Made by a program: the position numbers and the translations under genes. Of a DNA stretch of 64,000 nucleotides, positions 10,972 through 23,732 are shown piece after piece. Each line of letters begins with the position of its first letter. The stretch's first letter is position 1. Below the pieces are notes generated by a model. The model had not been told where the DNA came from. It did no database searches and was given only the letters and a program-made list of their open reading frames with translations. The DNA is taken from positions 18,173,929-18,237,928 of the forward strand of contig CM068541.1 of NCBI GenBank assembly GCA_035048495.1. Direction: 5' to 3'. The DNA is from Euptelea pleiosperma. Lineage: Eukaryota > Streptophyta > Magnoliopsida > Ranunculales > Eupteleaceae.

Positions 10972-12337
10972 TGTAACGCCCCAAATTCGGACCACCCGAA
11001 TCTCGAGGTGTTAGCTAGGTGTCCTGAATCCAAGACACGCAAAGCAAACTCACTATCACATCTAACCCAAATTATAAATTTTAGGGGATTTTTATTTTAT
11101 TTTATACGGAAGCGCAAACCTACTCAACATTATACAATAGAGATAATTTGTGAAGTTAATGATATATACTTCTAAACAAGAATCTAAATATAAATACATA
11201 CTCAATCACGAGTTCATAACCTGAAATCTGCTTCACTGCAACTGGACTTTACTTCAAAACAAGCTTGAATAAGTCCATAGGTTCTTCTCTGCAAGAAAAC
11301 TGGGGGGGTGTGAGCTTTTTTGAAAAAGCTCGCAGGTAACCAAGTATCCTTAAAACAATCATCGTAAATATAAAATAATATAACAACAAAATACATTTCA
11401 TTTTGAAAGAAACAAAAGTGTAAGAACGAAAATTCAAACTAACAAATTTATTTAGCAATAAATGACAGAATTTAAAACGTACTAATAAAATTAGAAATCA
11501 AATAGCATTTAAACATTATATCAATAACATCTATATCTCATCCATCACCAACTAATAACAACACAAGGCAGGTAGTCTATTCATCTTAGAGTGAAGATGT
11601 CACGACTAGTATCAGCCCTAGTCTAGCAATCATTTTTTTTGTCCCAATACTTAACTAGTGTGGAACCCCACCATTGGTATCCTGATTTGCGGTCGGACGG
11701 ATATTTGCCGCTGTGTGTGAGGAGCACACTACAAGCCCGTGAATTTAGGCTCAGGAGATGGCCTTTGACCACGACAGTGAATACACAGGTCAAAAGAACA
11801 ACGATGGTCAATCATTCGACGTCTGCAAACATTTCAAGGATCCTTAAAACTATCCAGGGACCGGCGAACCGTACCCCTCACGTCTATCGCCTCATCGAGA
11901 CATACAATGTAAACCTCTATCAGATCTAGACTTCCAAGACGTACCACTACAAAGATGATAATCTAGAAAAGAGAACTGAAACTTTCTGGATATGAATAAT
12001 GAGAATATTCTAAAAGACAGACCCATTCTACCTAAGAGAATAAGATCATTATTCGTATCTTAGAGAAATCCGTTGCCTCCGGAAAATAGCATCGAATCAC
12101 TTCTACAGTAGTTCAACTGATCATTTTCCAGATCATCTAGTGATATATTATATAATATAAATAGTAATTAACAATTTTTAATCCAAATAACTTTCTTTCT
12201 CTTCCTGAAAAACTTTTGCATACAAATATGTGTGCTGAATTCCCCAGTCATATCTTATATGTTCCGTCGTCTTGGGACCAACCTCCCTCATACGGATTAT
12301 TACTCGTTGAAGCTCATGTGACTCATCATCCAAAATA

Positions 12338-12466
12338 TATATCCCGGGCGGTCTATCACCATCACCCGCTCTATCTATAATCAGGTTCTAAGTCCCGGGC
12401 GGTCTATCACCATCACCCGTTAACTAAGTTCTAAATCTCGGGCGGTCTATCACCATCACCCGCTAA
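12338..12466. repeat. Triple CGGGCGG..CACCCG module
   Basis: Three copies of CGGGCGGTCTATCACCATC followed by ACCCG lie at about 12350, 12397 and 12438, separated by diverged spacers. The ends of each unit are CGGG and CCCG. Confidence 0.8.
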
Positions 12467-13129
12467 TTGGGGACTTCACACACCACATACTTCAATCAAC
12501 TGGGAACTCCTGTCCCATAACCACTCACAATCCATGTCAAACCACGTACAATCACTCTTTTCTTTCATTAAATGAAATAGAGAGAGCTGTTTAGATAAAA
12601 ATCTTCCATAATACTTTTGACTTTCAAAAATTCTCCTTCCAAAAACTCAATAGTGAGAAATTATAAGTTCTAGAAAATAATTAGATTTTCTAACTTAATT
12701 CATAAATCAGATCATATAACAATATGCATAAATTTACAAGATTTCAAAATAAATATGAAACGATTATTAAGAGGATAAGAAACCACCCACCTTACAACGC
12801 TAATCCAAAAGTGTTAGTTTTCCAATGGCTACATGTCCGGCTTACTCTTTCGCTAGATCAGCTATAGCTTAGATACTTTATATCTCAATTTACGCTTCCC
12901 TCCTTGTATAGCTCCATTTCTTCACGATTGATGACAAAATAGAAAGAGAAGAAGAAATTCAATTGAATTAGATGATTAGACCCTAAGTTCACTATAGATC
13001 TATTAAAATGAACAAAACTTAATATTTAAACTAAAATAGAACCCTAAAGTTAATCTAGTTGAGATTTACTTAATCTTACCCAGATTTAAGGACACTAATT
13101 TATACCAAGTAAGATTTATTTTGGTCAAC

Positions 13130-13700
13130 TAATATATAACAGTCAACACTGATTAAGTCTAGGCAACTAGTCAACGTAGGTCAAGTCTATTCAGTTGGTC
13201 TGTTGGTTAACTAATTCATTTAGTTCCATCCTAATCCGATCAGTCAACTAATCAACATAGTCAACCTTAGTTACACTGGTTAACTAATCAGTCTGGTCTA
13301 ACCTAGTCAAACTAGTCAACTACGAACTTTTGTTATTCTAGTAGATTGGTCAAACTAGTCATTATAGTCAGCCAAAGTCCAACTGGTCAACTTATCAATG
13401 GAGTTGGCCTAATCGAACTAGTAAAACTAATTGATCTAACATCCAAGCAAACTAGTCAAAATAGTCAACCCAGATTAGATAGTTAAACTTATTTTGACTA
13501 ACCCTAGTAAATTTGACTAAGTTAAGTTAAATCTAGCTAGTCTATCTTTTTGGTCAACCTAAATCAAATGTGGTCAACTTGCCTATTCTGGTTAAGCCTA
13601 ATCCATTCTAGTCAAGTCTGTTCCATCTGGGTCCAAAATAGTCAATTAAAGTTATGTTTGATTAATCATATTAACATTAATCAACTGGGGGTCAAAAAGT
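13130..13700. repeat. GTCAAC/TAGTCAA-rich degenerate tract
   Basis: About 570 bp of closely spaced GTCAAC, AGTCAA and GGTCAA motifs. The complement is TTGAC, the W-box core. The spacing is irregular, so this is not a clean tandem repeat. Confidence 0.7.
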
Positions 13701-15805
13701 GCCAGTTGGTCAACATTATTAAATGACCCTAGGTGGACCTATACTTAGCTTCAGCTTAATTATTAATTTCTATTCGTCGAAGTAGAGTCTTTTTCATGGT
13801 TGTTATTAATCGTGGGTTTTAAGCATTGTTTGGAAGAACGATATTATTGACGACCACTAACCGTATGATGTTTGGCTCATATACAAAAACTCAAATTTGT
13901 GGGTTTATGAACCCATGAAATGTTTGATATACTGATGTAGGCCCACTCACTAAAATCAGTCATGATTATGACTCCTAGGTGATCTATCACTTGATGGACC
14001 AAATATGGTCCACCATTAAATGGACCCAATCACACCACAAATATGGCCGTTGGATTTGTTGGATTCTTAAAGTACAAGTTTATTTTATCATATTACTATT
14101 TATTTATTTCATTTATATATTTATTTATTTTATGGCAGAAGAAATGAGCTAGCCATATGGGCTGTCCATGGCACTAATGTGGGCCTTCACTTAAAGAGGC
14201 CCATAACTCTATTTCTTTCATTCTTTTTAACTTCATCTTCTTCACGTAAATTTTCTGGTTCAATTTCTGAACCATAACAGGGCGTCATCCATAACCTCCA
14301 TTCACAGCCATCAATGGCCTACACTCAGCCTCAATGGCCCACCAAGACCTCCTTAACTCTCCTTTTAACTTTTATTTTCGTTTTGCTATATTTCCATGAG
14401 CATTATGCCCGGATTTTTAACCAAAAACGCAGTAGAAAATGCATAGAATAGTGCTGAGTTTCAGCACATAACCACGGCCATTAATGGCCTCTAATCCTTT
14501 CACTAATCTTCTCCAAAAACCCCCACAATTCCTCCCCAATGGCTGCCCTTGGTTAGGTTCAAGCTTGAGAGCGATTTCACTCTCTTATACCGCTCAAAAC
14601 TGGGTAACAAACAGGAAGTTCGCCTCCCCTGTTTGAACGTCCATTGCAGTCTGGTTCGACCATGAAAAACCCCCCAACAACCCCCACCCCCACCAAATAC
14701 TTCAACCCTTTTATAATCTACCCCCAAACCTTCCTCTACAATTTTACCCATGTTTTAAGTAAAAATTTATGGGTTTAACACCAAAATTTTCAACCCACAA
14801 AGTTGCTGGAATTGTACAGACCTGTGCTGCGTTTCAGACCTGCACATGGCCATTAATGGCAGTCCGAAATTACTCTAAACCCTTCCATAAATCCCCTCTT
14901 TACTCCATCTAAAATGCACTCAAAAAGTCCCTAATTAAAGCTTCCAGATCAGTCCGAAAATGGACTGTTTTAAAAAAAAACATCATCAAATGAATAAAAT
15001 GATCCTTAAAACAATTTATAGGAAGAAACACGAAGAAGAAAGGATAAAAATACCTTTTCTTGTTCAAAATTTGTTGTTTCTTGTACCCATTGGTAGCTCT
15101 TCTAACCTTCTTACACGTAACGGAAATTAGTTGCAGTTTGTAATGGAATCTCCTTCAAAATTGCTTCAATGGTGGCTGTACGGTGTTTAATACTTGAAAA
15201 TGAAAAAATGTGGGTTTTATTTCAATAAATTTAGTTTTAAATTGGATGAAGGACAAGATTGACATTTCCCATGAAAATTAACACATGTCTCTTGCATGCA
15301 GAAACTTCTTTGACAGGTCGCAACGAAGGTTACAAATGTCGTATTTAACAACAATTCGATGAAACAAAGAATATTGTATTATAATAAATCATGTAATTCT
15401 GGTCCGAAAAGTCGATCTTATGCATGTCGATCCTTTGATAAGGGCTTTATCGACCTCCGTTTTAAGCGTGCCTACGGTGTATGTTCATATTTTTCAGTGC
15501 TCTATTCATCTATATGGTTTTATTTTCTAAAATATTATTTGAGTAAAATCTCTACGTTTTGACCCATTCTTGTATAGTTTTAGAAAGCTCTAATTTTAGT
15601 GTGCTCACGGTCTAAACTATGTTTTTCGATGCCTCTGACTCTAATGGCGGAGTCAATTTTGTCGTCAGGTCTCTTTGTGAGATTTTCAATTTTGTGCCCA
15701 ACACCTTATCTTTTATAGTTTGACGACTTTGACTAGAATCTCGGTCAAGTCAACACTTTTTGACCCTTGAGACTTACCTTTACTACCTTGGGTCGTTACA
15801 GATGC

Positions 15806-16685
15806 TGTGTGCCAAATCTACAAGAAGCCACACCATACTGCTATGCATTGTTGGCGTAGATTCAACCACACTTACCAAGCTGACGAGATACCTCAAGCAC
15901 TGACAGCAATGACTCTCAATGACACCCAAGATTCAGCATGGTTTCCTGACACAGGTGCATCTGTACATATGACATCTAATCCGGGTGAGTTGCAATCTCT
16001 ATCTACTTACTGTGGTCCTGATAAAATCATGGTTGGAAATGGAGAAGCACTAGACATTACCCATGTTGGTTCTACCTCTATTGATGTTGGCGGTATAGAT
16101 CTAAAGTTAAACAATGTTTTAGTGGTTCCTGACATTAAGAAGAATTTATTGTCTGTGGGTCAACTAACCTCTGAGTATCCATTTATTTTTGAGTTCTCAT
16201 CAGATGGGTTTGTGATAAAGGACAGGGAAACACGAGCAATGATAGCATCGGGAACTAGAAGTGGTGATCTTTACGCATTGCAGTCAAGAGCACATTCGGC
16301 ATTATTCTCAACCAGATTTAGAGTTACCAATAATGAAGTTTGGTATCAACGACTTGGTCATCCACACATGCGGGTTGTTGATTTTCTTCGGAAGAATAAG
16401 CTGATCTCAAGTAATCCACCAAATGAGGTTGAAGTAGTTTGCAGTAGCTGTCAAATGGCAAAGTCGTGTAGGCTTCCTTTTTTATTTTCTAGCACATTCT
16501 CTGATAAACCTCTTGTTAAGTTTCATTGCGATTTATGGGGACTATCTCCAGTCCTCTCTTGCCAACGTTTTAAATACTATGTGATATTTGTGGATGAATG
16601 CACTCGCTTCACTTGGTTTTTTCCACTATGGCTCAAATCTGATTTTCTGACTTGTTTTATAAACTTTCATAAGTTTATACAAACT
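15806..16685 (+). pseudogene. Copia gag end, protease and integrase N-part
   Basis: Open from 15807 to the nested LTR. It holds a degraded zinc knuckle (CQIYKKPHHTAMHC, where a Tyr replaces the second Cys), then protease with the active-site motif WFPDTGAS. Next is the GAG-pre-integrase HHCC zinc-binding segment (VWYQRLGHPH..CSSCQMAKS), then the start of the integrase core (FHCDLWG, VIFVDECTRFTWFFPL). The frame runs directly into the solo LTR at 16686, which splits the integrase core before its second catalytic Asp. The first catalytic Asp is in CDLWG. Confidence 0.9.
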
Positions 16686-19522
16686 TGAAAGTTGGTTTTT
16701 TCCGCGTCGTTGATTACGGAAACCCTAATCTCAATGGAATTTGTAATTATCCGATTATCCTGCAAAATTGACAGATTTGTATGGGGATTCGTGTCGGATG
16801 TCGATCCGCACTCGGGGTTAGTTAGCACGCGTAAAGAACATAAAATGATGGACTTTTTGCTTGGAATTGATGGGGTGAGAATGGTGAAGCGATTTAAAAC
16901 ATGCTTAGTGATTTTTAGAGAGAGAATTTGCCACAAACAACCAAAAACCCAAAAGTAAACTAACAAATATAAAAATAACAATTTTATTCATCCTCAATGA
17001 GTTCTTACAATTCAAATTAAATTCAAAAACAATCTAGAAAGCCATAAACAAATTTAATCTAGAGAGAAAAAGATAGGTTGTATAGAGAGAAACGAACTAG
17101 ACTTAGAGAAAGAAAAAGAGATTAGGATCTAGAGAGATTAACTAGAGGGAGAAAAAGAAATTAAGAGATCTAGAGAGTGAAAACTGAGTTTTAGAGAGAG
17201 AGACTAGAGAGAGAAAGAGCTTAAGAGAGAGAATCTTACCCTTGAAACATACCCGGAATGCTCGGTCGAGATCGATCATGATGGATTAGCCCAAGATGGT
17301 TGGAACGGCCTAAAGGTGTGATTGTGATGGTGAGTGGGCAGCAGCCACCATAGAGGGTACGATGCCCTCCTTTGTTTTTTTTTCTTGGTGAAAACGGAGA
17401 GAGAAGAAGAGAGAGGTAGCTGTTCAAGAGGGGATTGGTTATGCCATTACCAACACCAGCAACGTGGCTGGAGGGGGATGAAGACGCGATGGAGGAGGGG
17501 GCGATCATGCAACAGGCGGTGCTGGTTTGTGGGGGCGGACTGTGGTTGGTGTTGCAATTTTGCAACACCAAAAATCGTGAAGAGTAGCAGTTCGGTGGCT
17601 GTTGTAGCGGCTTGGAGCGAGGAAGGAGAATGGGGGTCCGATCTGATGAAGGAATGGGCGAACCTGTCGGTGGCGCTCATGCAAGGGGAAGACAGTAGTA
17701 GCAAGGAGAGACGAAGGAGGCGGATCCAGAGGTGAAGTGTGCTGCAATTCCCACCTCCTCTTCTTCTTCCTCTACTACTTTTTCTTGTGAAACACGGTCT
17801 GCAAGTTGGAGTTGCAGACTCGTGTCCAGCAGGTGCTGGTGGAGGTGGATGGCGGTAATGGTCTAGGCGACAGCAGCAAGGCGGTATCCCACCCTCCTCC
17901 TTCTTCTTCTTATTTCCTTCCTCTTTTCTTCTTTTTGTTTCTTTTTTTTTTGGATTTGTTTTTGGTTCTCTCTTGAGAACGGCTTGAGAGGTTGAAAGAT
18001 CAGAAAATGAGAGAGGAGGCAGTTGATCCACTTGCTGTGGAGAAGACGGACTGGTGGGCTAGGCGGTGTACAACTGCTGGCTGTAGGAGGCAGCAAGGCG
18101 GAGGTGTTGCAGGCGGAGGTTGCAGGCGGTACCGTTGGTGCATCAACGTTTCGGGGGGGTGTTGGAGATGAGATTGCCACCACTTGCAACAGAGAACACG
18201 TCCCCAAGAAGAGGACGTGCTAGAGAGGGATAGAAGGGAGAGAAGAGATGGGGAGAGAAGAGATCGTGGGAGAGTTGTCGGCCGGAGTTGCAGCCTGCAA
18301 CTCCGGTGAAAACGTGAAGAAGATGACGAAGATGAAGAACGAAAAGAAGAAAAAGAAGGAGAAGAAGAAAGGGAAACGGTGGGCAGAAGATTCGGGGAAG
18401 GAGAGGAGAAGAAAAGAGGGGGATTAGGGTTCGAACGAACCCTTCTCCTTCCTCTTATAAAGCTCCCTATTTCCTTTAATGGAAATAGGGTATTTTTTTA
18501 ATAAAAAAAATATTTTTATTTTATTTATTTATTTATTTATTTATTTTTTAAGTAAAATGCTACTTTTTCTTAGGGAATGTCCCCATTTAGTGGACCCCCC
18601 ATTTTTTTAAAATTTAATTAAAATTCTTTGGAAATTCACGGGGTCCACTAACTGGTCGGACAGCGGGTCGATGATGATGGGCCCGGCTACTGGCCCACAT
18701 GGATTGATGATGTCCATCGTCTCACAAGATGATGTGACAGACAGTCTGATGGCGATCGGATGGTAACTTGATTGGGACCCAGATTGGTAAATCGACGGAT
18801 CTAGAGAGATCCAACGGTCCGATTGAAGATCCAACGGTCCGAAGGAAGATCCAACGGTCAGAAAGCTAAGGGAGATGAGATAGAGCCGATGGACAGGAGT
18901 TCTGGAGTTAGGTCAGTAGATTCGAGGACCGAGAGATGAAGAGAGAGAGAGAGAATAAGGAGAGATGAGAGAGAAAGTATCAGAAAATGGAGATAAAAGT
19001 ATTGACAGAGGGCCTGGAACCCTGGTCTTCACTGTGACCATCCTCACGCTTCTCCAGTAGAGTAGACTATCATTCTTTGCTGACTCATGTAGCTTTAAAC
19101 GCTTTGGTCCGTCTCTTGGTCATTGGCTCTCCTGCTCTCTTCGTTCTTTGGGCTGGCTTTTTGGTCCTCTTATTCAGCCCATATTTGGCCCATATCTTCT
19201 AGTCATAGCATGTGGGCTCTTTAAGCTTTGATAATGGGCTTTCCTGATCGATGTGGGCTCGCAAGTCTCAAGAATTTTCCCATCGGGGTTTCCTGCGACA
19301 GAAGAAGCGCGTAATGAGACTCTATCAGAATGACTACATGTCTAGACTTCCGAAAATGTGTTTAATGCATGCAAATATACCATTTCGTCCAGAAAAGTGT
19401 GTTCTATGCAACACAAGAGACTCTTACGTAGAAAAATAGATAAATAGAGTATTTTAACGTAGGAAAATGCAATAACGCTAAAAGGATAATTGCTTAAAAT
19501 AAGCACTTTTGAGCGAATATCA
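16686..19522 (-). mobile_element. Solo LTR of the TGATATTCGC family (copy A)
   Basis: 2837 bp, TG..CA ends, TSD AAACT (16681-16685, 19523-19527). Read on the minus strand it begins TGATATTCGCTCAAAAGTGC and ends TTTCA. This matches the LTRs at 42915, 48951 and 57439 for the first few hundred bases and the last 100 or so. It has no PBS or coding domains. The middle is CT-rich on the minus strand, with palindromes at 17797-17819 and 18282-18306. The long ORFs (for example 17447-18031) come from this biased composition. Confidence 0.9.
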
Positions 19523-19527
19523 AAACT

Positions 19528-22253
19528 CAATTTGAGAAGAACATAAAAATACTTCAGACCGACGGTGGGGGTGAATTTATTGATGGTAATGTTCACTCGT
19601 ATCTTGTTGAAAATGGGGTTCATCATCAAATGTCGTGTCCACACACGCCCGAACAAAATGACTTAGTGGAACGCAAACATAGAAATGTTACCGAGCTTGG
19701 TCTCACAATGCTCTACCATGCTCATGTACCTAAAAGATTTTGGGTAGAGGCATTTAGTTCTGCAGTGTGGTTGATTAATCGACTTCCATCAAGAGTACTA
19801 AATATGCGAAGCCCGTTTGAGATCTTATTTGAGAAATTTCCTGATTATTCTTCACTAAGAGTGTTTGGTTGCCAGTGTTTTCCTTATCTACGAGACTACG
19901 CGAAGACAAAACTTGACCCTCGCTCATTGCCATGTGTATTTATGGGCTACAGTAATCAATTTAAGGGATATAGATGCCTCTACCCACCTACGGGTAGAGT
20001 ATACATATCTCGTCATGTTGTATTTGATGAGCATACCTTTCCATTCAAAGCTCCAGGTACTCTTTTTTCTACTACTAATGATCATGGTACCATTACTTCT
20101 TTCAACGAATGGTTAACAGGTGGTACAGAAGATCCAGAACCTACTATATCTCCCTCATTTCATGTGGATACTCAACTTATGGGTGACTCTTCTATTGAAC
20201 ATCAAACTGATCGTGTGGCTACTCATGCTTCCGCTCACTCTACTGCTCACACCAACCCTATCCAGCCACTGTTCAACATGGTCACTCCTCCAGAATGCAT
20301 TGAACAATCATGTTCCCCATCTCGTAGCATGGATCTTCGTGATGCTTCATCTTCCACAATGGAGTCCAGTTCTCCATCAACACAATCCAATGATAATGAT
20401 ACTTAGAATCACACAAATGGAGCTTCCCATCTGGTCCACAATACTCCAGAACATGCTACCATAGATGATTCACTTCCTGACAGATCGTGTCTTGAGTTCA
20501 TTACCGTTTCTCCGCCATCAGTTGGAATCTCTACACACATGATGACAACTCGGTCTCGGGATGGAATTACCAAACCCAATAGCAAATACTCGTACATGGC
20601 AGAATCAATTCCTTCAGAACCCAAGTCTATTAAAACTGCATTGCGACATCCTGGATGGCTTCTAGCCATGCAAGAGGAACTCCTTGCTCTTGACAACAAT
20701 GGTACATGGGATTTAGTTCCACGATCACAACAAATGAATATTGTGGGTTGTAAGTGGATCTACAAGGCTAAACTCCTTTCTAATGGCACTCTTGAGCGAC
20801 TAAAGGCTCGTCTTGTCGCCAAAGGCTTCAGTCAAGTACCCGGAGTAGATTTTATTGAGACCTTCTCGCCTGTTATCAAGCCTGCGACAATTCGTGTTGT
20901 GATCACTATTGCATTGGCCCACAATTGGGACATCTGTCAATTGGATGTCAAGAACGCTTTTCTACATGGGAAACTTAGCAAACCTGTTTACATGGAGCAA
21001 CCACCAGGCTTTAAAGACTCTTTTCATCCCAATTATGTGTGTCATCTAAAGCGTGCATTATATGGTCTACGACAAGCACCTCGCGCATGGTTCGACAGAT
21101 TTAGTTCGGTTCTCCTATCTTTTGGGTTTCATTGTAGCATTGCCGATCCCTCACTCTTCATCTGTCATAGTAATCATGGCACCATCTTATTACTTGTGTA
21201 TGTCGACGACATCATTCTTACCGGTGATAACTCTATGTTTCTTCAACGGTTGATTGATCTTTTAAGCCATGAGTTCGCCATGAAAGATCTCGGATATTTG
21301 CATTATTTCCTTGGTGTGGAAGTCCAACGTTTTCGTGGTGGAATCTTCCTTAATCAACCCAAGTATGCTGCTGAACTTCTTCAACGAGCCCAGATGCATG
21401 AATGCAAGTCGCTGTCAACGCCTATGGTGTCCAAACTTCGACCCTCACCTAAGTCGGACGCTCTCTTCTCTGACCCACAATTCTACAGGAGTATAGTGGG
21501 TGGACTTCAATATCTGACTTTTACTAGGCCCGACATTGCTTATAGCGTTAATCATGTGTGTCAATTCATGCACGAGCCCACCGTATTTCACTTCCAACTT
21601 GTTAAGCGCATTCTCCGCTATATTCATGGAAGTCTTGATCATGGAATTCGGTTGATTGCTCACAATCCCATGGTTCTATATGGCTTCTCCGATGTTGATT
21701 GGGCTGGCTGTCCCATAACACAAAGATCAACAACTAGATATTGCACTTATCTGGGCAGCAATTGCATCTCTTGGAGCGCAAAAAAGCAGCCCACTGTCGC
21801 AAGATCAAGTACTGAGGCCGAATATCGGGCCATGGCTTCTACTACTGCAGAGATCACATGGCTTGCATCTCTTCTACGAGATATTGGTGTATTCCTGGAT
21901 AAACCACCAACACTATTTTGTGACAACATTTCAGCACTTCATCTCACAATCAATCCTGTGTTTCATGCTAGAACGAAACATATCGAGATTGACTATCACT
22001 TCGTACGTGAAAAGGTGGCATTAGGGTCCTTGATCACTCGATTCATATCGTCTACAAATCAGGTTGCGGACATGTTTACCAAAGCCCTTCCACGTCAACA
22101 ATTTCTGATTCTCCGTTCCAAACTGGGCCTTTGGCCCTCTCCCCAGCCCAGTTTGCGGGGGTGTATTGAGGACGTGTCCCCTGATCATAGGGATCACACC
22201 TTATCACCTAAAGATAAGGATGATCCCTCTAACCATCTTGGGGAGAACTAGCA
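19528..22253 (+). pseudogene. Copia integrase C-part, reverse transcriptase and RNase H
   Basis: Resumes with the integrase motif LQTDGGGEF (second catalytic Asp), then HTPEQNDLVERKHR (catalytic Glu region) and the FGCQCFPYLR block. A single in-frame TAG at 20404-20406 separates this from the RT. The RT has KARLVAKGFSQ, QLDVKNAFLHG and the catalytic YVDD. RNase H has DVDWAGC, SSTEAEYRA and ADMFTKALP. The frame is otherwise open to 22251, running into the LTR. Motifs resemble Ale-like Copia, but lineage is tentative. Confidence 0.92.
22150..22163 (+). promoter_or_regulatory. Copia polypurine tract
   Basis: The short GCGGGGGTG purine run directly precedes the 3' LTR. It lies inside the end of the RNase H reading frame, as in many compact Copia elements. 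Confidence 0.6.
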
Positions 22254-22435
22254 ACAGATCTGTTGCTGTACAACCGTATATTTCTCCTTCTCCTCCTATT
22301 TCTCCTATGTTGTTATTAATCTGTTAAGAGGTTGTTTGTAAATCATATATATACTGCTACTTTTATATAAAGGGAATAGAAAGCTCTACGACTCACTTGA
22401 GTTGAAAAGTCTTATTCAAATATTAAAAGTCTTTA
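22164..22435 (+). repeat. Copia 3' LTR
   Basis: 272 bp, differing from the 5' LTR at only a few positions. TATTGAGG..GTCTTTA, followed by TSD GCGGC. Confidence 0.93.
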
Positions 22436-22530
22436 GCGGCCACAGTCTCAGGCCAAGGATCGAGTTTGACTTTTAATTTCAGCAAATTCTTTACCACGTG
22501 AAACATAATCCAAAGGTGGGTCGGGTTCGA

Positions 22531-22837
22531 CTCAAGCTCCATCATCTCTCTCTCGAAAGGGTTCCCAAAATTTCAAAGGCAGCGGATATTTGTTTTCAAG
22601 TAGTAGCTGAGCAATTTCATGGGGAGAAAAAAAATGAGTAATGATTCAACAGGGGGCTTCTAACAAATCAAGCCGTACAAGCCCCTCATGTCTCATTTTC
22701 AGTGGGTAATCTGTACCCCGGGTCCTCACGAGCGAATGCAAGGATCTGAGCTACATTTTATCCAATAGAAATGAGACACGAGGGGCTTATATGAGTTGAT
22801 TCGATAGAGCAATCTTGGTGGATCGCCAGTCCTTATA
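22531..22837. other. No recognisable feature
   Basis: Intergenic stretch past the end of the duplicated segment. No gene or repeat is recognised. Confidence 0.4.
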
Positions 22838-23140
22838 GGACGTGTTTGATTATACATAAATTTTTTCTGAGAAAATGCATCTGGGAAATGTCTTAAATGG
22901 TTGATTGATTGCAACTGAGAATACGTATTTAAATCATGTGAGAAAATAAAGATGTATTTCAGGTGGAAATGAATTCTCACCTATTTAGATGAGAAAAGAA
23001 TTCCGGGCTTTGTGGGAAAAATTATCCAGATTTAAATAGCATGGTAGGTAAAATTATACAGATTTAAAATGCTATCTTCCAATGGCAGATGCGTTTTCCC
23101 AAGGAAAATACAATTTTTCCACTTGGCAATCAAACACGCC
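22838..23140. repeat. GGCCGTGTTTGATT-end MITE (copy 1)
   Basis: About 303 bp with inverted ends GGACGTGTTTGATT and CAATCAAACACGCC. The interior is homologous, in reverse orientation, to 27268-27574. End sequence is of the Tourist/Harbinger type found in many plants. The target duplication is unclear. Confidence 0.75.
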
Positions 23141-23469
23141 TTAAACTATCCGCACGCTCCCCATGTTTCCTCGCAAGTTTTTTTTCATAAAAACATAAAG
23201 GTCTCTTGTTCACACGGAAAAGTAGGACACAAACGTAGGGTATTTGTTTGATGGGTATGTGTTTGACGTCGACTAATCGCTGTCGACATGACCAAACAAG
23301 AGGTTAATCTATGAGAGACACTCCGGATGACTGTCGACACAAATTTTGCTTTCCTTTGGTACTTCAATGCTTGAAACAACTTCCCCTCTTCCAAAATGCC
23401 ATGTGACACTCTTTCGAGGCAGCGGCAGAGCCATGATTTTGTTCAAAGGGGGCCACAATCGATTGAGTA

Positions 23470-23612
23470 GAACCGCCTACTATATGAGCCACATGACATA
23501 TATTTAGAGATTTCTGACCGTATTGCTTGTTTAGTGATTTCCAAGCGTTTCATGGGTTGATTTTCAACAGTGGAATTTGAGCATTATTGATCATTATTTG
23601 GGAAGGAGAGAA
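23470..23612. repeat. GCCACGTGGC-end MITE, left half
   Basis: Matches the first 140 bp of copy 1 (TATGAGCCACATG, GATTTCCAAGCGTTTCATGG, TTTGAGCATTATTGA), then is lost. Confidence 0.6.
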
Positions 23613-23685
23613 TCTTTAGGAGTAGCAAATAATGTACAGATTGTGGTCCCTCATCGACAACACATCCACGTAGAACCAAAAAAAC

Positions 23686-23732
23686 CAAGGTTTAAAGGAG
23701 GCCATTTTAACAGTTAAACGGACTGGGGGCGG
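23686..23732. repeat. Truncated hAT-like AACGG MITE end
   Basis: Begins CAAGGTTTAAAGGAGGCC like the element at 3281. It breaks off after GACTGGGGGCG. Confidence 0.7.

Larger units (their letters stand above)
10972..15800. mobile_element. Nested LTR-like element (probable solo LTR), 4.8 kb
   Basis: Starts TGTAACGCCCC and ends GGTCGTTACA. The outermost bases TGTAACG/CGTTACA are inverted repeats, and the 5-bp duplication GATGC flanks it (10967-10971, 15801-15805) inside Copia gag. No gag-pol ORF, PBS or second LTR is found within 4829 bp, so a solo LTR of a large retrotransposon is the simplest reading. The superfamily is probably Gypsy, inferred from size and TGTAACG ends. Orientation is unknown. 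ORFs inside are short and without domains. Confidence 0.75.
9646..22440 (+). mobile_element. Ty1/Copia LTR retrotransposon, nested and degenerate
   Basis: Element 9651-22435, flanked by the 5-bp duplication GCGGC (9646-9650, 22436-22440). Order: LTR, PBS, gag, protease, integrase, RT, RNase H, PPT, LTR. Integrase before RT defines Copia. Removing the two nested insertions leaves about 5.1 kb, normal for Copia. The LTRs start TATTGAGG and end GTCTTTA, so the termini are TA..TA rather than TG..CA. Gag-pol is interrupted by frameshifts, a stop at 20404-20406 and the nested elements, so this copy is non-autonomous. Confidence 0.93.

Noticed and set aside
12338..12466. Possible CRISPR-like array
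   Set aside because: Only three units with related, decayed spacers inside a plant LTR. CRISPR does not occur in plant nuclear DNA.
17334..18207. Overlapping ORFs of 111-194 codons on both strands
   Set aside because: They lie in a CT/GA-biased solo LTR. Products are low-complexity (Pro/Ser/Arg/Lys-rich), occur in several frames at once and have no domain.
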